Notes: a model not told the origin generated them from the sequence alone. A stretch of 64,000 nt of DNA from an uncultured Clostridia bacterium (GCA_946498095.1 CAMMMX010000004.1:82550-146549); one strand, 5' to 3'. Shown: positions 36,658 through 45,499, counted from the first letter of the stretch. Program-made: numbers and translations.

Positions 36658-38526
36658 ATGTGTGGATTTACAGGCTTCCTGTACGATAACGATCCGGCGT
36701 CCCAAGGGAATTCCCCGGCGGACAAAGCCCGGATTTTGAACGATATGATGGACACGATCGTCCACCGCGGCCCGGACAGCGCCGGGACGTACATCGGCGA
36801 GGGCGCGGCGCTGGGCTTCCGCCGCTTGAGCATCATAGACCTTGCGGGCGGTAGCCAGCCGCTGTATAATGAGGACAAGTCGCTGGTGCTCCTATTTAAC
36901 GGAGAGATTTACAATTTCATGGATCTGAGGGAGTGGCTTGTCAAGGCCGGCCACGTCTTTGAGACGCGTACCGACAGCGAGGTTCTGATCCATGGGTACG
37001 AGGAATACGGCGAAAGTCTGGTGGAAAAGCTGCGCGGCATGTTCGCTTTTGTCATTTGGGATACAAAAAAGCACAAGCTGTTTGGCGCACGGGACTATTT
37101 TGGCATCAAACCGTTTTATTATTCCACCCATGTTAAAGAGGGCGGGACGCAGCTTTTATTCGGCTCGGAAATCAAAAGCTTTCTCAAGCACCCGGGTTTT
37201 ATCAAGGAGCTTAACCGTGAGGCGCTGAAGCCCTATCTGACTTTCCAGTATTCGGTGCTGGACGAGACCTTTTTTAAGGGCGTGTTTAAGCTGCCGCCTG
37301 CGCATTACTTCGTCTTTGAGGATGGGAAGATGACGCTTACCCGTTATTGGGACGTTCATTTCGAGGAGGATCGCAGCCTCAGCGAGGAGGAATACGTCTC
37401 CCTCATCGACAAGACTGTCCACGAGTCGGTCGATGCACACCGCATCAGCGACGTCAAGGTCGGGGCCTTTTTGTCCGGTGGCGTGGATTCGAGCTACATT
37501 ACAGCCTGTCAGATGCCGGATAAGACCTTTTCGGTCGGTTTCGCCTACCATAAATTCGATGAATCCAATCTCGCCAAGGATCTTTCTGATATCTTAGGCA
37601 TCCAGAATATCCGGAAAACCATTACCGCCGAGGAATGCTTTGACAAGCTGTCGGACATCCAGTACCACATGGACGAGCCGCAGTCCAACCCTTCGTCAAT
37701 TCCATTATACTTCCTTGCGCAGCTGGCCAGCGAGCACGTCACCGTTGTGCTGTCCGGTGAGGGTGCTGACGAAATTTTTGCCGGATATGAATGGTACGAG
37801 ACGCCTGCCAACGTCCGCAAATTACGGAAATTGCCGCGTTTTCTTCGTGTCCCGGCGGGCAAGCTCGCATCTAAGCTGCCATATTTCAAGGGACGCAACA
37901 TGCTCATGCGCGCCGGTTGTCCGGTGGAGGACTACTTTATCGGGCAAGCGCTTGTTTTCGAGCCGCGCGAGGCGGACAAGGTGCTGCAGGACGGCTATAG
38001 AAAGTCAAAAAGTGTGCGGGACATCACGCAGGCGTTGTATGACAAGGTCAGCGGTAAGGATGAGCTGACCAAGATGCAGTACCTCGACCTGCGGTTGTGG
38101 CTGGCGGGGGACATCCTCCTGAAGGCCGACAAGATGAGCATGGCGCATTCGTTGGAGTTGCGGGTACCTTTCCTGGATCGTAAGGTCATGGAACTGGCGC
38201 AGCGCTTGCCGCAAGAACTGCGGGTCAACCCGAAGAACACCAAAATCGCGCTGCGGGAGGCGGCCAACCGTAGCCTGCCTGACGCCTGGGCAAACCGTAT
38301 CAAAGTCGGTTTTCCGGTGCCGATCCGTTACTGGTTCCGAGAGGAGAAATATTATCGTTACGTCAAAGAGATTTTCAGCCGCGATTGGGTGGGACAGTTC
38401 TTCCATCAGGACAGCCTTTTGAAGCTTTTGGATGATCATTATCACGAGAAGGCCAACAACGGGCGGAAGATCTACACCGTCCTGACTTTCCTTGTCTGGT
38501 ACGACCGCTTTTTTATTCAGCAGTGA
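36658..38526 (+). CDS. asnB: Glutamine-hydrolysing asparagine synthetase
   Basis: 622 residues. It opens MCGFTGFLYDN: Cys2 is the glutaminase nucleophile. RGPDSAG and LLFNGEIYNF of the N-terminal domain follow, then the synthetase domain with the PP-loop FLSGGVDSSY near residue 272 and SVGFAY. The family amidates aspartate to asparagine. Members in Gram-positive cell-wall operons (AsnH) instead amidate D-Asp in the peptidoglycan cross-bridge. Here the next two genes are an ATP-grasp ligase and an Asp racemase, which favours that role, but free asparagine synthesis cannot be excluded. Confidence 0.94.
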   Translation: MCGFTGFLYDNDPASQGNSPADKARILNDMMDTIVHRGPDSAGTYIGEGAALGFRRLSIIDLAGGSQPLYNEDKSLVLLFNGEIYNFMDLREWLVKAGHVFETRTDSEVLIHGYEEYGESLVEKLRGMFAFVIWDTKKHKLFGARDYFGIKPFYYSTHVKEGGTQLLFGSEIKSFLKHPGFIKELNREALKPYLTFQYSVLDETFFKGVFKLPPAHYFVFEDGKMTLTRYWDVHFEEDRSLSEEEYVSLIDKTVHESVDAHRISDVKVGAFLSGGVDSSYITACQMPDKTFSVGFAYHKFDESNLAKDLSDILGIQNIRKTITAEECFDKLSDIQYHMDEPQSNPSSIPLYFLAQLASEHVTVVLSGEGADEIFAGYEWYETPANVRKLRKLPRFLRVPAGKLASKLPYFKGRNMLMRAGCPVEDYFIGQALVFEPREADKVLQDGYRKSKSVRDITQALYDKVSGKDELTKMQYLDLRLWLAGDILLKADKMSMAHSLELRVPFLDRKVMELAQRLPQELRVNPKNTKIALREAANRSLPDAWANRIKVGFPVPIRYWFREEKYYRYVKEIFSRDWVGQFFHQDSLLKLLDDHYHEKANNGRKIYTVLTFLVWYDRFFIQQ

Positions 38527-38606
38527 TGATGGCAGGGACGCAGGGCGCTTTGGCCCGTTAACGGTGCGGACAGTACGCATCACAACATACAGGAGGACAT
38601 CCATAT

Positions 38607-39827
38607 ATGGGCAGTATCAACGTTATCCCGGTTTTGCTGGGTGCGGATATTAACACATACAGCGTGGCACGCGCCTTTCACGAGGCGTATGGCGTCACAT
38701 CGGTTGCTGTCGGCACCGATGTGTTGGGCGCGGTGGACAACAGCAAAATCATCCGTTTTATCACAGAGCCGCGCTTCCACGACCGCGAGGTCTTTGTCTC
38801 CCGCCTGATGTCGCTGGCCGATGAGCTGGTTGGGCAGGATGCCGGACGCAAGCTTCTACTACTTGGCTGCAACGATACTTATGTGCGTATGATCATCGAG
38901 AACCGTGGTACGCTGGAGGAGCAATACATCCTCCCTTACATAGACGAAGCGCTGATGAACCGCCTGATCCTGAAGGAGAGCTTTTACGAGCTGTGCGACG
39001 AGCTTCATATTGACCATCCTAAGACGTATCTGATTTCCAAACAGGACAGGCTGACCAAGCTGGGAGACGTTACCTTTCCTGTGATTGTCAAACCTTCCAA
39101 CAGCGTGACCTACTGGGACAAGCGTTTCGAAGGGATGAAGAAGGTCTACAAGGCGCAGTCGATGGAGGAGCTTACGGCAATTGTCGACCTCGTTTACAGC
39201 AGCCATTATCAGGACGCGCTAATTATGCAGGACTTTATCCCCGGTGACGACGCCAACATGCGGGTGCTGACTTGTTATTCCGAGCGTAATGGAAAGGTGA
39301 AAATGATGTGCCTCGGCCACGTCCTTTTAGAGGAACATACGCCGGGTGGCCTTGGAAACCATGCGGCGATTCTCACCGAGCATGACGCGCCGCTGATGGC
39401 GAAAATCAAGGAGCTGCTGGAGAAGATTGGCTACGTCGGTTTCTCCAATTTTGACATTAAATATGACCCCCGTGACGGACAGTACAAGGTCTTCGAACTC
39501 AACGTACGCCAAGGGCGCAGCAATTACTACGTCACCGGCGCAGGCTGCAACATTGCGCGCCTGCTGGTCGAGGATCGTGTCTTGGAGCAGGATATTCCTT
39601 ACACGGAAGTCCAAAACGAGTCGTTTTGGGCCATCATCCCGAAGGGCGTCGTATACAAATACGTTCCGGAAAAGGATTTGACCGACCGTGTTCGCGCCTG
39701 CGTCAAGGCGGGGAAGAGTTCGTCCTCGCTCTATTACGCTTACGATATGAAGGGAAACTGGAAGCGCCGCTTCTTCTTAGCGGCGTACGGCTTTAACCAG
39801 AGGAGGAAGTACCACCGCTATATGTAA
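38607..39827 (+). CDS. ATP-grasp ligase, probable D-aspartate ligase-like enzyme
   Basis: 406 residues of a carboxylate-amine ligase of the ATP-grasp fold. The N-terminal preATP region starts VIPVLLGADINTYSVARAFHEAYG. The ATP-binding part has FPVIVKPSNSVTYW near residue 155 and IMQDFIPGDDANM; the metal site includes VFELNVRQGRSNYYVTGAG near 300. The family includes Aslfm, which attaches D-Asp to the Lys side chain of peptidoglycan precursors. Its place between asnB and an aspartate racemase supports that, but the family is broad. ACAGGAGG precedes the ATG. Confidence 0.82.
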   Translation: MGSINVIPVLLGADINTYSVARAFHEAYGVTSVAVGTDVLGAVDNSKIIRFITEPRFHDREVFVSRLMSLADELVGQDAGRKLLLLGCNDTYVRMIIENRGTLEEQYILPYIDEALMNRLILKESFYELCDELHIDHPKTYLISKQDRLTKLGDVTFPVIVKPSNSVTYWDKRFEGMKKVYKAQSMEELTAIVDLVYSSHYQDALIMQDFIPGDDANMRVLTCYSERNGKVKMMCLGHVLLEEHTPGGLGNHAAILTEHDAPLMAKIKELLEKIGYVGFSNFDIKYDPRDGQYKVFELNVRQGRSNYYVTGAGCNIARLLVEDRVLEQDIPYTEVQNESFWAIIPKGVVYKYVPEKDLTDRVRACVKAGKSSSSLYYAYDMKGNWKRRFFLAAYGFNQRRKYHRYM

Positions 39828-39860
39828 CGAGCTGCCTTTTGGAAAGGGAGGAGAAGTACG

Positions 39861-40568
39861 GTGGCAAAGATGCTGGGTATCCTCGGCGGGTTGGGGCCGA
39901 TGTCGACAGTTTACTTTTATGAGATGATTACCCGTATGACGCAGGCATCCTGCGATCAGGACCACATCGATATGGTAATCAGCAGCCACGCCACCACGCC
40001 CGACCGGACGGCGTATATCATCGGCGAGAGCGGGATGAATCCCCTTGACGTGATGGTGGACGATGCACGTAAGTTACAGACATATGGCGCGGAGGTTATC
40101 GCGATCCCCTGCAATACAGCGCATTTTTTCTATCGGCAGATTCAGGATGCGGTGACGGTCCCGGTGCTGAACATTATAGAGGAGACGGTTTCCGCCATCC
40201 GTGCGGAAGGCGTTTCCAAGGTAGGACTCCTGGCGACGGTGGGAACGATTTCTACGCATACCTACCAGCGTGTCTGTGAACGGGAGGGCGTTGGCTTCGC
40301 AGTGCCCGACAACGCGTCGCAGCAGGCGCTGATGCGAATCATCTATGACGATATCAAAGGTGGGCGGCAGGCTGATCGCACGCGTTTTGACGCGATCGCG
40401 CAGGAACTGTTCGACCAGGGCTGCGAGCGGCTCATCCTCGGCTGTACCGAGCTGTCAATTGTCAAATCGCAGCTTTCTTTGCCGGCAGATCGCTTCACCG
40501 ATTCGCTCGAAGTACTGGCGCGCGCAACGATCCGGGCGTGCGGCAAAGAGGTCAATGAAGATGCGTAA
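39861..40568 (+). CDS. Aspartate/glutamate racemase family protein
   Basis: 235 residues. It opens MLGILGGLGPMSTVYFYEMI. The two catalytic cysteines are in AIPCNTAHFF near residue 85 and ILGCTELSI near 197. The cofactor-free racemase interconverts L- and D-Asp (or Glu). GTG is the start at 39861, after GGGAGGAG. It is 33 bases after the ATP-grasp gene and in the same operon, where D-Asp supply to the ligase is the simplest reading. A terminator follows at 40571. Confidence 0.92.
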   Translation: MAKMLGILGGLGPMSTVYFYEMITRMTQASCDQDHIDMVISSHATTPDRTAYIIGESGMNPLDVMVDDARKLQTYGAEVIAIPCNTAHFFYRQIQDAVTVPVLNIIEETVSAIRAEGVSKVGLLATVGTISTHTYQRVCEREGVGFAVPDNASQQALMRIIYDDIKGGRQADRTRFDAIAQELFDQGCERLILGCTELSIVKSQLSLPADRFTDSLEVLARATIRACGKEVNEDA

Positions 40569-40570
40569 AA

Positions 40571-40598
40571 GGCATGGACACTGGTCCATGCCTTTTTT
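40571..40598 (+). terminator. Terminator of the asnB operon
   Basis: GGCATGGAC and GTCCATGCC around a short loop, followed by six T. Confidence 0.92.
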
Positions 40599-40654
40599 CT
40601 GTATGAGGGGGGAGCCTCCCCCTTCCCGGGGGTGATGTACGACGACCTAAAAAA

Positions 40655-40862
40655 TGAAAAGGAAGCGGTTCCTTCCTCACAAGAAAATACCTCTTCCTCC
40701 ACAAAGCACAAGCCGCCAAAAGGCGGGATGTACATCGATATCTGACTATATGTACGTCTCTCTGGCAAGCGGCTTGTGTGTAACCGACCGATCATCGATC
40801 TTTAAAAGGAGCACAAAGGAAAGATGTGTCGATAAACGCATCACAGAGATTTTGAGACGACT
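40655..40862 (+). repeat. Accessory direct repeat, copy 1 (truncated gene start)
   Basis: Related to 41161-41371 over about 200 bases: the same CCTCCACAAAGCACAAGCCG and GCCAAAAGGCGGGATGTACA stretches, an inverted repeat GTACAT...ATGTAC, GACCGATCATCG, and a coding start ending in DKRITEIL. In this copy the start codon of the small gene is lost and the frame soon diverges, so it is a decayed duplicate. Confidence 0.85.
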
Positions 40863-40924
40863 TTGTTCAGAAATTGGGGATGGATCAAACAATACGAAAA
40901 AAGCGGGAAATGGATTTATTTTCC

Positions 40925-40967
40925 TTGACATTTCTGTCGACATGAATTACAATAATTATTGTCGACA
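40925..40967 (+). promoter_or_regulatory. Promoter with paired TGTCGACA operators
   Basis: TTGACA (40925-40930), 17 bases, TACAAT (40948-40953). Two identical 8-bp palindromes TGTCGACA, at 40935-40942 and 40960-40967, flank the -10 box with 25 bases between centres. The gene just downstream encodes a ribbon-helix-helix protein, so the pair is a strong candidate autoregulatory operator. Confidence 0.75.
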
Positions 40968-40985
40968 AAAAATGGAGGTGATTGA

Positions 40986-41162
40986 TTGTCGAAGCAAAAT
41001 CCTGTGGGCAGACCTCCTTCTGAAAATCCAAAATCCGAAAAGCTAACAATTCGGGTGGACAAAAACGAACTTTCTATCCTTGACGCCTATTGTGAACGGA
41101 AAAGCTTATCACGAGCAGACGGAGTCAGAGAAGGGATTAGGAGCCTGAAGGACAAAAAGTAA
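40986..41162 (+). CDS. Ribbon-helix-helix (CopG/Arc-like) small protein
   Basis: 58 residues from a TTG start at 40986, with GGAGGTGATTGA directly upstream. The sequence has a basic, proline-rich start (KQNPVGRPPSENPKSEK), then a beta strand LTIRVDK and two helices (NELSILDAYCERKSLSRAD, GVREGIRSLK), the ribbon-helix-helix layout. Proteins like this are common on conjugative elements as plasmid-type regulators. The palindromes over its promoter suggest self-repression. It lies between the two copies of the accessory repeat. Confidence 0.85.
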   Translation: MSKQNPVGRPPSENPKSEKLTIRVDKNELSILDAYCERKSLSRADGVREGIRSLKDKK

Positions 41163-41371
41163 AAGGAAGCGGCACAATCCTGCAAGATCCACCACTTCCT
41201 CCACAAAGCACAAGCCGCCAAAAGGCGGGATGTACATCAATATCTTACCATATGTACGTCCGCCTTGCAAGCGTTTTGTGCGCAACCGACCGATCATCGG
41301 TCTTTGAAAGGAGCACAAACATGGACGTTACCTGTGTTGATAAGCGCATCACAGAGATTCTGCGGCAGTTA
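41161..41371 (+). repeat. Accessory direct repeat, copy 2 (intact gene start)
   Basis: The intact partner of 40655-40862. It includes the inverted repeat GTACATCAATATC...ATATGTAC and leads into a full ribosome binding site and ATG at 41321. Confidence 0.85.
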
Positions 41372-41605
41372 GAGGAAACGAACGGAACCTACGCGCTGGC
41401 AGCGGAGAGAAGAAAGGATTTACGTTGGAAACTGGACGAAATTTCCTGCCCTGGACAGGAGATTACCATCAGCGGGAGCGATTGTGACGACCTGTGTGAA
41501 TACTTCGCACTACAAGCGCAGCAGGACATTGCTGTCCGGCGAGCCTTGTACTGTCAGGGCTTGCGGGACTGCGTTGGACTTTTGAAACATATCGGTGTGC
41601 TATAG
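41321..41605 (+). CDS. Small protein of mobile-element type, unknown function
   Basis: 94 residues, starting MDVTCVDKRITEILRQLEET behind GAAAGGAG. It is mostly helical in appearance, with five cysteines but no clear zinc spacing. The start region is duplicated in broken form 500 bases upstream. I do not recognise the family; its neighbours (RHH regulator, repeats) suggest accessory DNA from a conjugative element or phage. Confidence 0.7.
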   Translation: MDVTCVDKRITEILRQLEETNGTYALAAERRKDLRWKLDEISCPGQEITISGSDCDDLCEYFALQAQQDIAVRRALYCQGLRDCVGLLKHIGVL

Positions 41606-41636
41606 ACCACAGCGAGGACAGAGGAGAGGAAAGCAT

Positions 41637-42224
41637 ATGAGGGAATCTGATCAAGACACGCACCTGACGATCCGGCCGCTTTGCGTACCCGACGCGCAGG
41701 CCTTCGCGGCCGCTTTCTGCGCGCAGGGTTGGGACAAGCCACAGGAGCAGTTTAACCGCTATTTAGCTCAACAGGAAGCTGGCAAGCGGGAGGTGTTTAC
41801 CGCCGTTTGGGATGGGCAGGTGGCGGGATATGTCACCTTGCTCCCCATGGCGCAGTCGGGCCCCTTCCGGGGGACAGGCTATCCGGAAATCTGTGACTTC
41901 AACGTCCTGAAATGCTTCCAGCGCCGTGGCATCGGATCCTGCCTGCTGGACGCAGCGGAAGCGTCGGCGGCGAAAAGGAGTGCGGTCGTTACGTTGGGCG
42001 TCGGGCTGCACAGCGGCTACGGCGCAGCGCAGCGGATGTATGTCCGGCGGGGATACGTCTTTGACGGATCAGGCGTTTGGTATCGGGACGAACCGCTGGC
42101 GCCTTACACGCCCTGCGTCAACGATGACGATTTGGTGTTGTATATGTCCAAGAGGCTGGAAACGTCTGAGCACTTGGGAGGGGGAGCAGGATGCCGGTCA
42201 GGGAAGCACGGCGGGAGGACTTAA
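41637..42224 (+). CDS. GNAT-family N-acetyltransferase
   Basis: 195 residues. The GNAT fold is shown by the acetyl-CoA loop FQRRGIGSCLLDAAE near residue 100, preceded by the strand EICDFNVLK and followed by GYGAAQRMYVRRGYVFDGSGVWY. The substrate is unknown. ATG at 41637 follows GAGGAAAG. Its C terminus overlaps the start of a second, frameshifted acetyltransferase by 34 bases. Confidence 0.9.
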   Translation: MRESDQDTHLTIRPLCVPDAQAFAAAFCAQGWDKPQEQFNRYLAQQEAGKREVFTAVWDGQVAGYVTLLPMAQSGPFRGTGYPEICDFNVLKCFQRRGIGSCLLDAAEASAAKRSAVVTLGVGLHSGYGAAQRMYVRRGYVFDGSGVWYRDEPLAPYTPCVNDDDLVLYMSKRLETSEHLGGGAGCRSGKHGGRT

Positions 42225-42639
42225 CGGGACTACTCCGCTTGTATACGCATTTGCACGGGAATTCGATGCCCGCGCCGGAACAGTTACCGTGGGAACAGTG
42301 GGAGGCCATCTGTACCGATCCGCGCCACCACATGATTGTGGCGGAGGAAGCTGGGGCGGGGCAATCGTTTCGTCTTGCGTGGTGGTCGTGGTTTTGAACC
42401 TGACGCATTGCATGCGTCCCTATGTGCTGGTGGAAAACGTTGTGACAGACCCATCTTTTCGCGGGAGAGGCTATGCGACGGCTTGCCTGGAAGCGGCGAA
42501 GGAAATCGATGTTCAGGAGAACTGTTATAAAATCATGCTGATGACGGGCTCTAAACAGGAGAGTACGCTGCGCTTTTATGAACGGGCGGGTTACAGCTGT
42601 CAGGACAAGACGGCATTTGTCCAGTGGCTGAACCCATGA
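42191..42639 (+). pseudogene. Second GNAT acetyltransferase, frameshifted
   Basis: The frame from ATG at 42191 (MPVREARREDLTGLLRLYTHL) runs to ...HHMIVAEEAG. The reading then continues one base out of register near 42350-42362, in a G-rich stretch, with IVSSCVVVVVLNLTHCMRPYVLVENVV, the acetyl-CoA loop FRGRGYATACLEAA and FYERAGY to 42639. One extra G in a G-run would restore a normal GNAT of about 150 residues. GGGAGGGGGAG precedes the start. It is either a pseudogene or a sequencing indel. Confidence 0.82.
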
Positions 42640-42819
42640 TACGTTAATCTATTTCGATTTCCTAGGGAAACGGTCTCGGTGAAATCCTTGATTTACAGAG
42701 AGCCTTATCAAAGAGAGGCGTGAGTCGTGGAAACGATGCTGACAAATAAGAAGCGTACCGTTGCCGAAATGTGGATAGGCGCCACGCATCTTTTATGGCG
42801 ACGGGCATGATCTTCCATG

Positions 42820-42858
42820 AAAAACGCCGTCCTGGGCTGTTGCCCAAGACGGCGTTTT
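42820..42858. terminator. Two-way terminator between GNAT and tyrA
   Basis: GAAAACGCCGTCTTGGGCA-type stem, perfect over 16 bp, with A/T runs on both sides. The 180 bases before it (42640-42819) show no gene. Confidence 0.9.
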
Positions 42859-42876
42859 CGTATCCATAAGACGGAT

Positions 42877-43716
42877 CTACCCCAAGCGTTCCTTGCGCTC
42901 GCGCCCTTCCTTCAGCAGCGCGTGCAGGCGCGAGGAATCGTTGTCTGCCAGCGCGGATTTGTATGCTTCCAGCTGGGCGATAACGCCGTCGATCTCGTCG
43001 ATGAGGTTGCTGCGGTTGAGCAAAAACAGCTGTGTCCACATGTCCTCGTTGAGCTTCGCCACCCGCGTCAGGTCACGGTAACTACCGGCGCTGTATCCGG
43101 CGTGCAGTTCGGCAGTGGGGCTTTTCATATAGGCGCCGGACACGATATGCGCCAACTGCGACGTGTAAGCGATGATGCGGTCGTGCTCCTGAGGGGACGT
43201 TTGAACCACCTTTCCGAAGCCAGCCATTAGGCAGATTTCACGTACCAGCAGTACGGCAGCATCAGGGGCGCCGGGCTGGGGTGTCAGGATCATGCTTGCG
43301 CCGTCGAAAAGAGCAGCGTCGGCGCTTGGATATCCCCATTTTTCCTTGCCAGCCATCGGGTGCCCGCCGACGAAAAGGCACCCCTGCGCTTCACAAAGGG
43401 GGGACAGCACGTCGCAAATCACCTGTTTGACGCCGCAGAAGTCCACAACAATAGCTCCTTTTTGCAGGAAAGGGACGTACTCCCGTGCAAAGGCAAGGAT
43501 ATCGTCGGGGAACAGCGCAAGGAAGAGGATATTACAGCGTTTTGCCGAGTCGTGATCGAGACGGGCGGAAACGGCGCCGTCCGCCAGTGCGGCGGAGAAC
43601 GTTTCCTCGTTGCGGTCGGCGCCAAGGATACAAAGGTCGCTGTCACGGCGGCGCAACGCCTTGGCAAACGATCCGCCGATCAGTCCCAGACCGGCTAAGC
43701 CGATGGTAAAGTCCAT
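42877..43716 (-). CDS. tyrA: Prephenate dehydrogenase
   Basis: 279 residues. The N-terminal Rossmann domain starts IGLAGLGLIGGSFAKAL (GXGXXG, NAD(P) site). It is followed by GGHPMAGKEKWGY (substrate-binding His region) and the helical dimerisation domain with AYTSQLAHIVSGAYM. It converts prephenate to 4-hydroxyphenylpyruvate in tyrosine synthesis. There is no ACT or chorismate mutase domain. AAAGGA lies about 12 bases before the ATG. It stands alone among unrelated genes. Confidence 0.93.
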   Translation of the reverse strand: MDFTIGLAGLGLIGGSFAKALRRRDSDLCILGADRNEETFSAALADGAVSARLDHDSAKRCNILFLALFPDDILAFAREYVPFLQKGAIVVDFCGVKQVICDVLSPLCEAQGCLFVGGHPMAGKEKWGYPSADAALFDGASMILTPQPGAPDAAVLLVREICLMAGFGKVVQTSPQEHDRIIAYTSQLAHIVSGAYMKSPTAELHAGYSAGSYRDLTRVAKLNEDMWTQLFLLNRSNLIDEIDGVIAQLEAYKSALADNDSSRLHALLKEGRERKERLG

Positions 43717-43789
43717 AAAGTGAAGCCGTCCTTTCCTACCGAGTCAATGTAGCCGTATAGCGGTATGTTATGGAGCCCATCCTGGCTCC

Positions 43790-43820
43790 AAAAACGGCGG
43801 CGGTTGCAAACCGCCGCCGT
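43790..43820 (-). terminator. prs terminator
   Basis: An ACGGCGGCGGT stem with a 5-base loop; on the minus strand it is followed by five T. Confidence 0.85.
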
Positions 43821-43831
43821 GAAAAGCCGAT

Positions 43832-45004
43832 TTAGATACCGGCCTTTTTCTGTTCACTGATATACCTGGCTGTCAGAGTGTTGATACGCTCCAGTGGATC
43901 GAGCACCACGCTGATAGAGAGCTCGTGGTTGAGTGCAGCGATAATATAGGCAATATATTTCGAGACGTCAACCTCCATAAACCATTTCCGTTCCTTGCAG
44001 GCCGGCGGGAAATAGGTGAGATTGGTGCCGAGAACGCCATCAATAACGCCTTCCTCATAGGCTTTGTCGAAAGGCTCGAGTCCGCCGGTGAAAATGGCGA
44101 AAGTGGCTGACGCAAAGATCCGCTTTGCTTTCCGTTTTTTCAGCTCATACGCGATGTCCAGCATTGATTCACCGGAAGCGATGATATCGTCGGAGATAAA
44201 AATATCCTTGCCCTCGACGGAATTCCCCAGGTATTCATGCGCGACGATGGGATTGCGTCCGTTGACAACAGTGGAATAGTCGCGGCGTTTATAGAACATG
44301 CCAAGGTTCAAGCCAAGGACCGACGCATAATAAATGTTGCGGGTCAGCGCCCCCTCGTCGGGGCTGATTACCATCAGGTGGTCGCTGTCCAGCTTCAAAT
44401 CTTTGACGTTACGCAACAGCGCTTTCAGCACTTGATAGGACGGCATGACGTTGTCAAAGCCCATCAAAGGGATCGCATTCTGTACACGGGTGTCGTGCGC
44501 GTCAAAGGTGATGATGTTGCTTACGCCCATACGTTCCAGTTCCTGCAGCGCGACCGCGCAATCGAGCGATTCACGGTAGCTGCGGCGATGCTGGCGTCCG
44601 CCGTACAGCAGCGGCATAATCACATTGACCCGGTGGGCCTTACCGCTCGCCGCCTGGATAATGCGCTTGAGATCTTGAAAATGGTCGTCGGGAGATTTTG
44701 GCACGTCCATACCGAACATTTTGTACTTACAGTCATAATTGCCTACATCGACGAGAATAAACAGGTCATTACCGCGTATTGTCTGCCGGATGATTCCTTT
44801 TCCGTCCCCCGTACTGAAGCGGGGGCAGTCCGCCTCTACCAGAAAGCTTTCCTGCTGGTATTCGCGGCTGGCGTCCGACCACCCGGTGAGGTGCTTGTTG
44901 ATTTTCATTCCCAGATCCTGCGCGCCGTCCATTGCGATGATACCGAGCGGGGCTACCTGCTTAGACCGATCGAAAACAGTTTCGCCGGAATTCAGTCCTG
45001 TCAT
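43832..45004 (-). CDS. prs: Ribose-phosphate pyrophosphokinase (PRPP synthetase)
   Basis: 390 residues, longer than the usual 310-320, as in a clostridial subgroup. Seen: VMPLLYGGRQHRRSYRES (ATP region), ITFDAHDTRVQNAIP, VISPDEGALTRN, and the PRPP-binding loop FISDDIIASGESMLDIA near residue 285. It makes PRPP for nucleotide, His and Trp synthesis. The start is uncertain by nine bases: ATG at 45004 has the better spacing from AAGGAG, while ATG at 45013 is only two bases away from it. It has a consensus-like promoter at 45115-45143. Confidence 0.94.
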   Translation of the reverse strand: MTGLNSGETVFDRSKQVAPLGIIAMDGAQDLGMKINKHLTGWSDASREYQQESFLVEADCPRFSTGDGKGIIRQTIRGNDLFILVDVGNYDCKYKMFGMDVPKSPDDHFQDLKRIIQAASGKAHRVNVIMPLLYGGRQHRRSYRESLDCAVALQELERMGVSNIITFDAHDTRVQNAIPLMGFDNVMPSYQVLKALLRNVKDLKLDSDHLMVISPDEGALTRNIYYASVLGLNLGMFYKRRDYSTVVNGRNPIVAHEYLGNSVEGKDIFISDDIIASGESMLDIAYELKKRKAKRIFASATFAIFTGGLEPFDKAYEEGVIDGVLGTNLTYFPPACKERKWFMEVDVSKYIAYIIAALNHELSISVVLDPLERINTLTARYISEQKKAGI

Positions 45005-45114
45005 GCGATTCATCTCTCCTTCATTCGTCGGACTCAGCGTCCATATGCAGATACACGTTACGTGAAACAATCCGCCGCTATCCTGCGGCGGGAAGGCCGG
45101 TTATGTCCATCCTT

Positions 45115-45143
45115 ATTATAAACGCATTCGGCACAATAGTCAA
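45115..45143 (-). promoter_or_regulatory. Promoter of prs
   Basis: Minus strand TTGACT, 17 bases, TATAAT, about 110 bases before the start. Confidence 0.82.
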
Positions 45144-45313
45144 ATATCCTTGTAAAATTTCTGTATATTGCAGGGAGAAGAGAGTGAAAAGGTATGCTTT
45201 TTGTGTAAAATGTTCGTACAGTGTCTGGCAAGAGGGATTCGTCACTGAATCGTATTGCGTGACTGCAATGAAGTACAGCACCATGAAATGCTCTAAGAAG
45301 GAACATTTGTCGC

Positions 45314-45342
45314 TTGCGGACAGCTGGGCGCCATGCTACAAT
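45314..45342 (+). promoter_or_regulatory. Predicted promoter before the GNAT gene
   Basis: TTGCGG, 17 bases, TACAAT. It would give a leader of about 150 bases, which includes a 17-codon frame at 45371 with a ribosome binding site (MQNRSIGRTGTGGMFLL). No other gene is seen in 45144-45499. Confidence 0.6.
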
Positions 45343-45499
45343 AGTAGCAACGCAGGAAAGGGTGAGGACGATGCAAAACAGGAGTATCGGGAGAACAGGC
45401 ACAGGAGGGATGTTCCTTCTGTAAACGAGCCAAAGCTTTCGTGGGTGGCATTCTCGCCGGATGGTACAAAGCTTTGGTTGCAGGGAAAGGATGATACTT

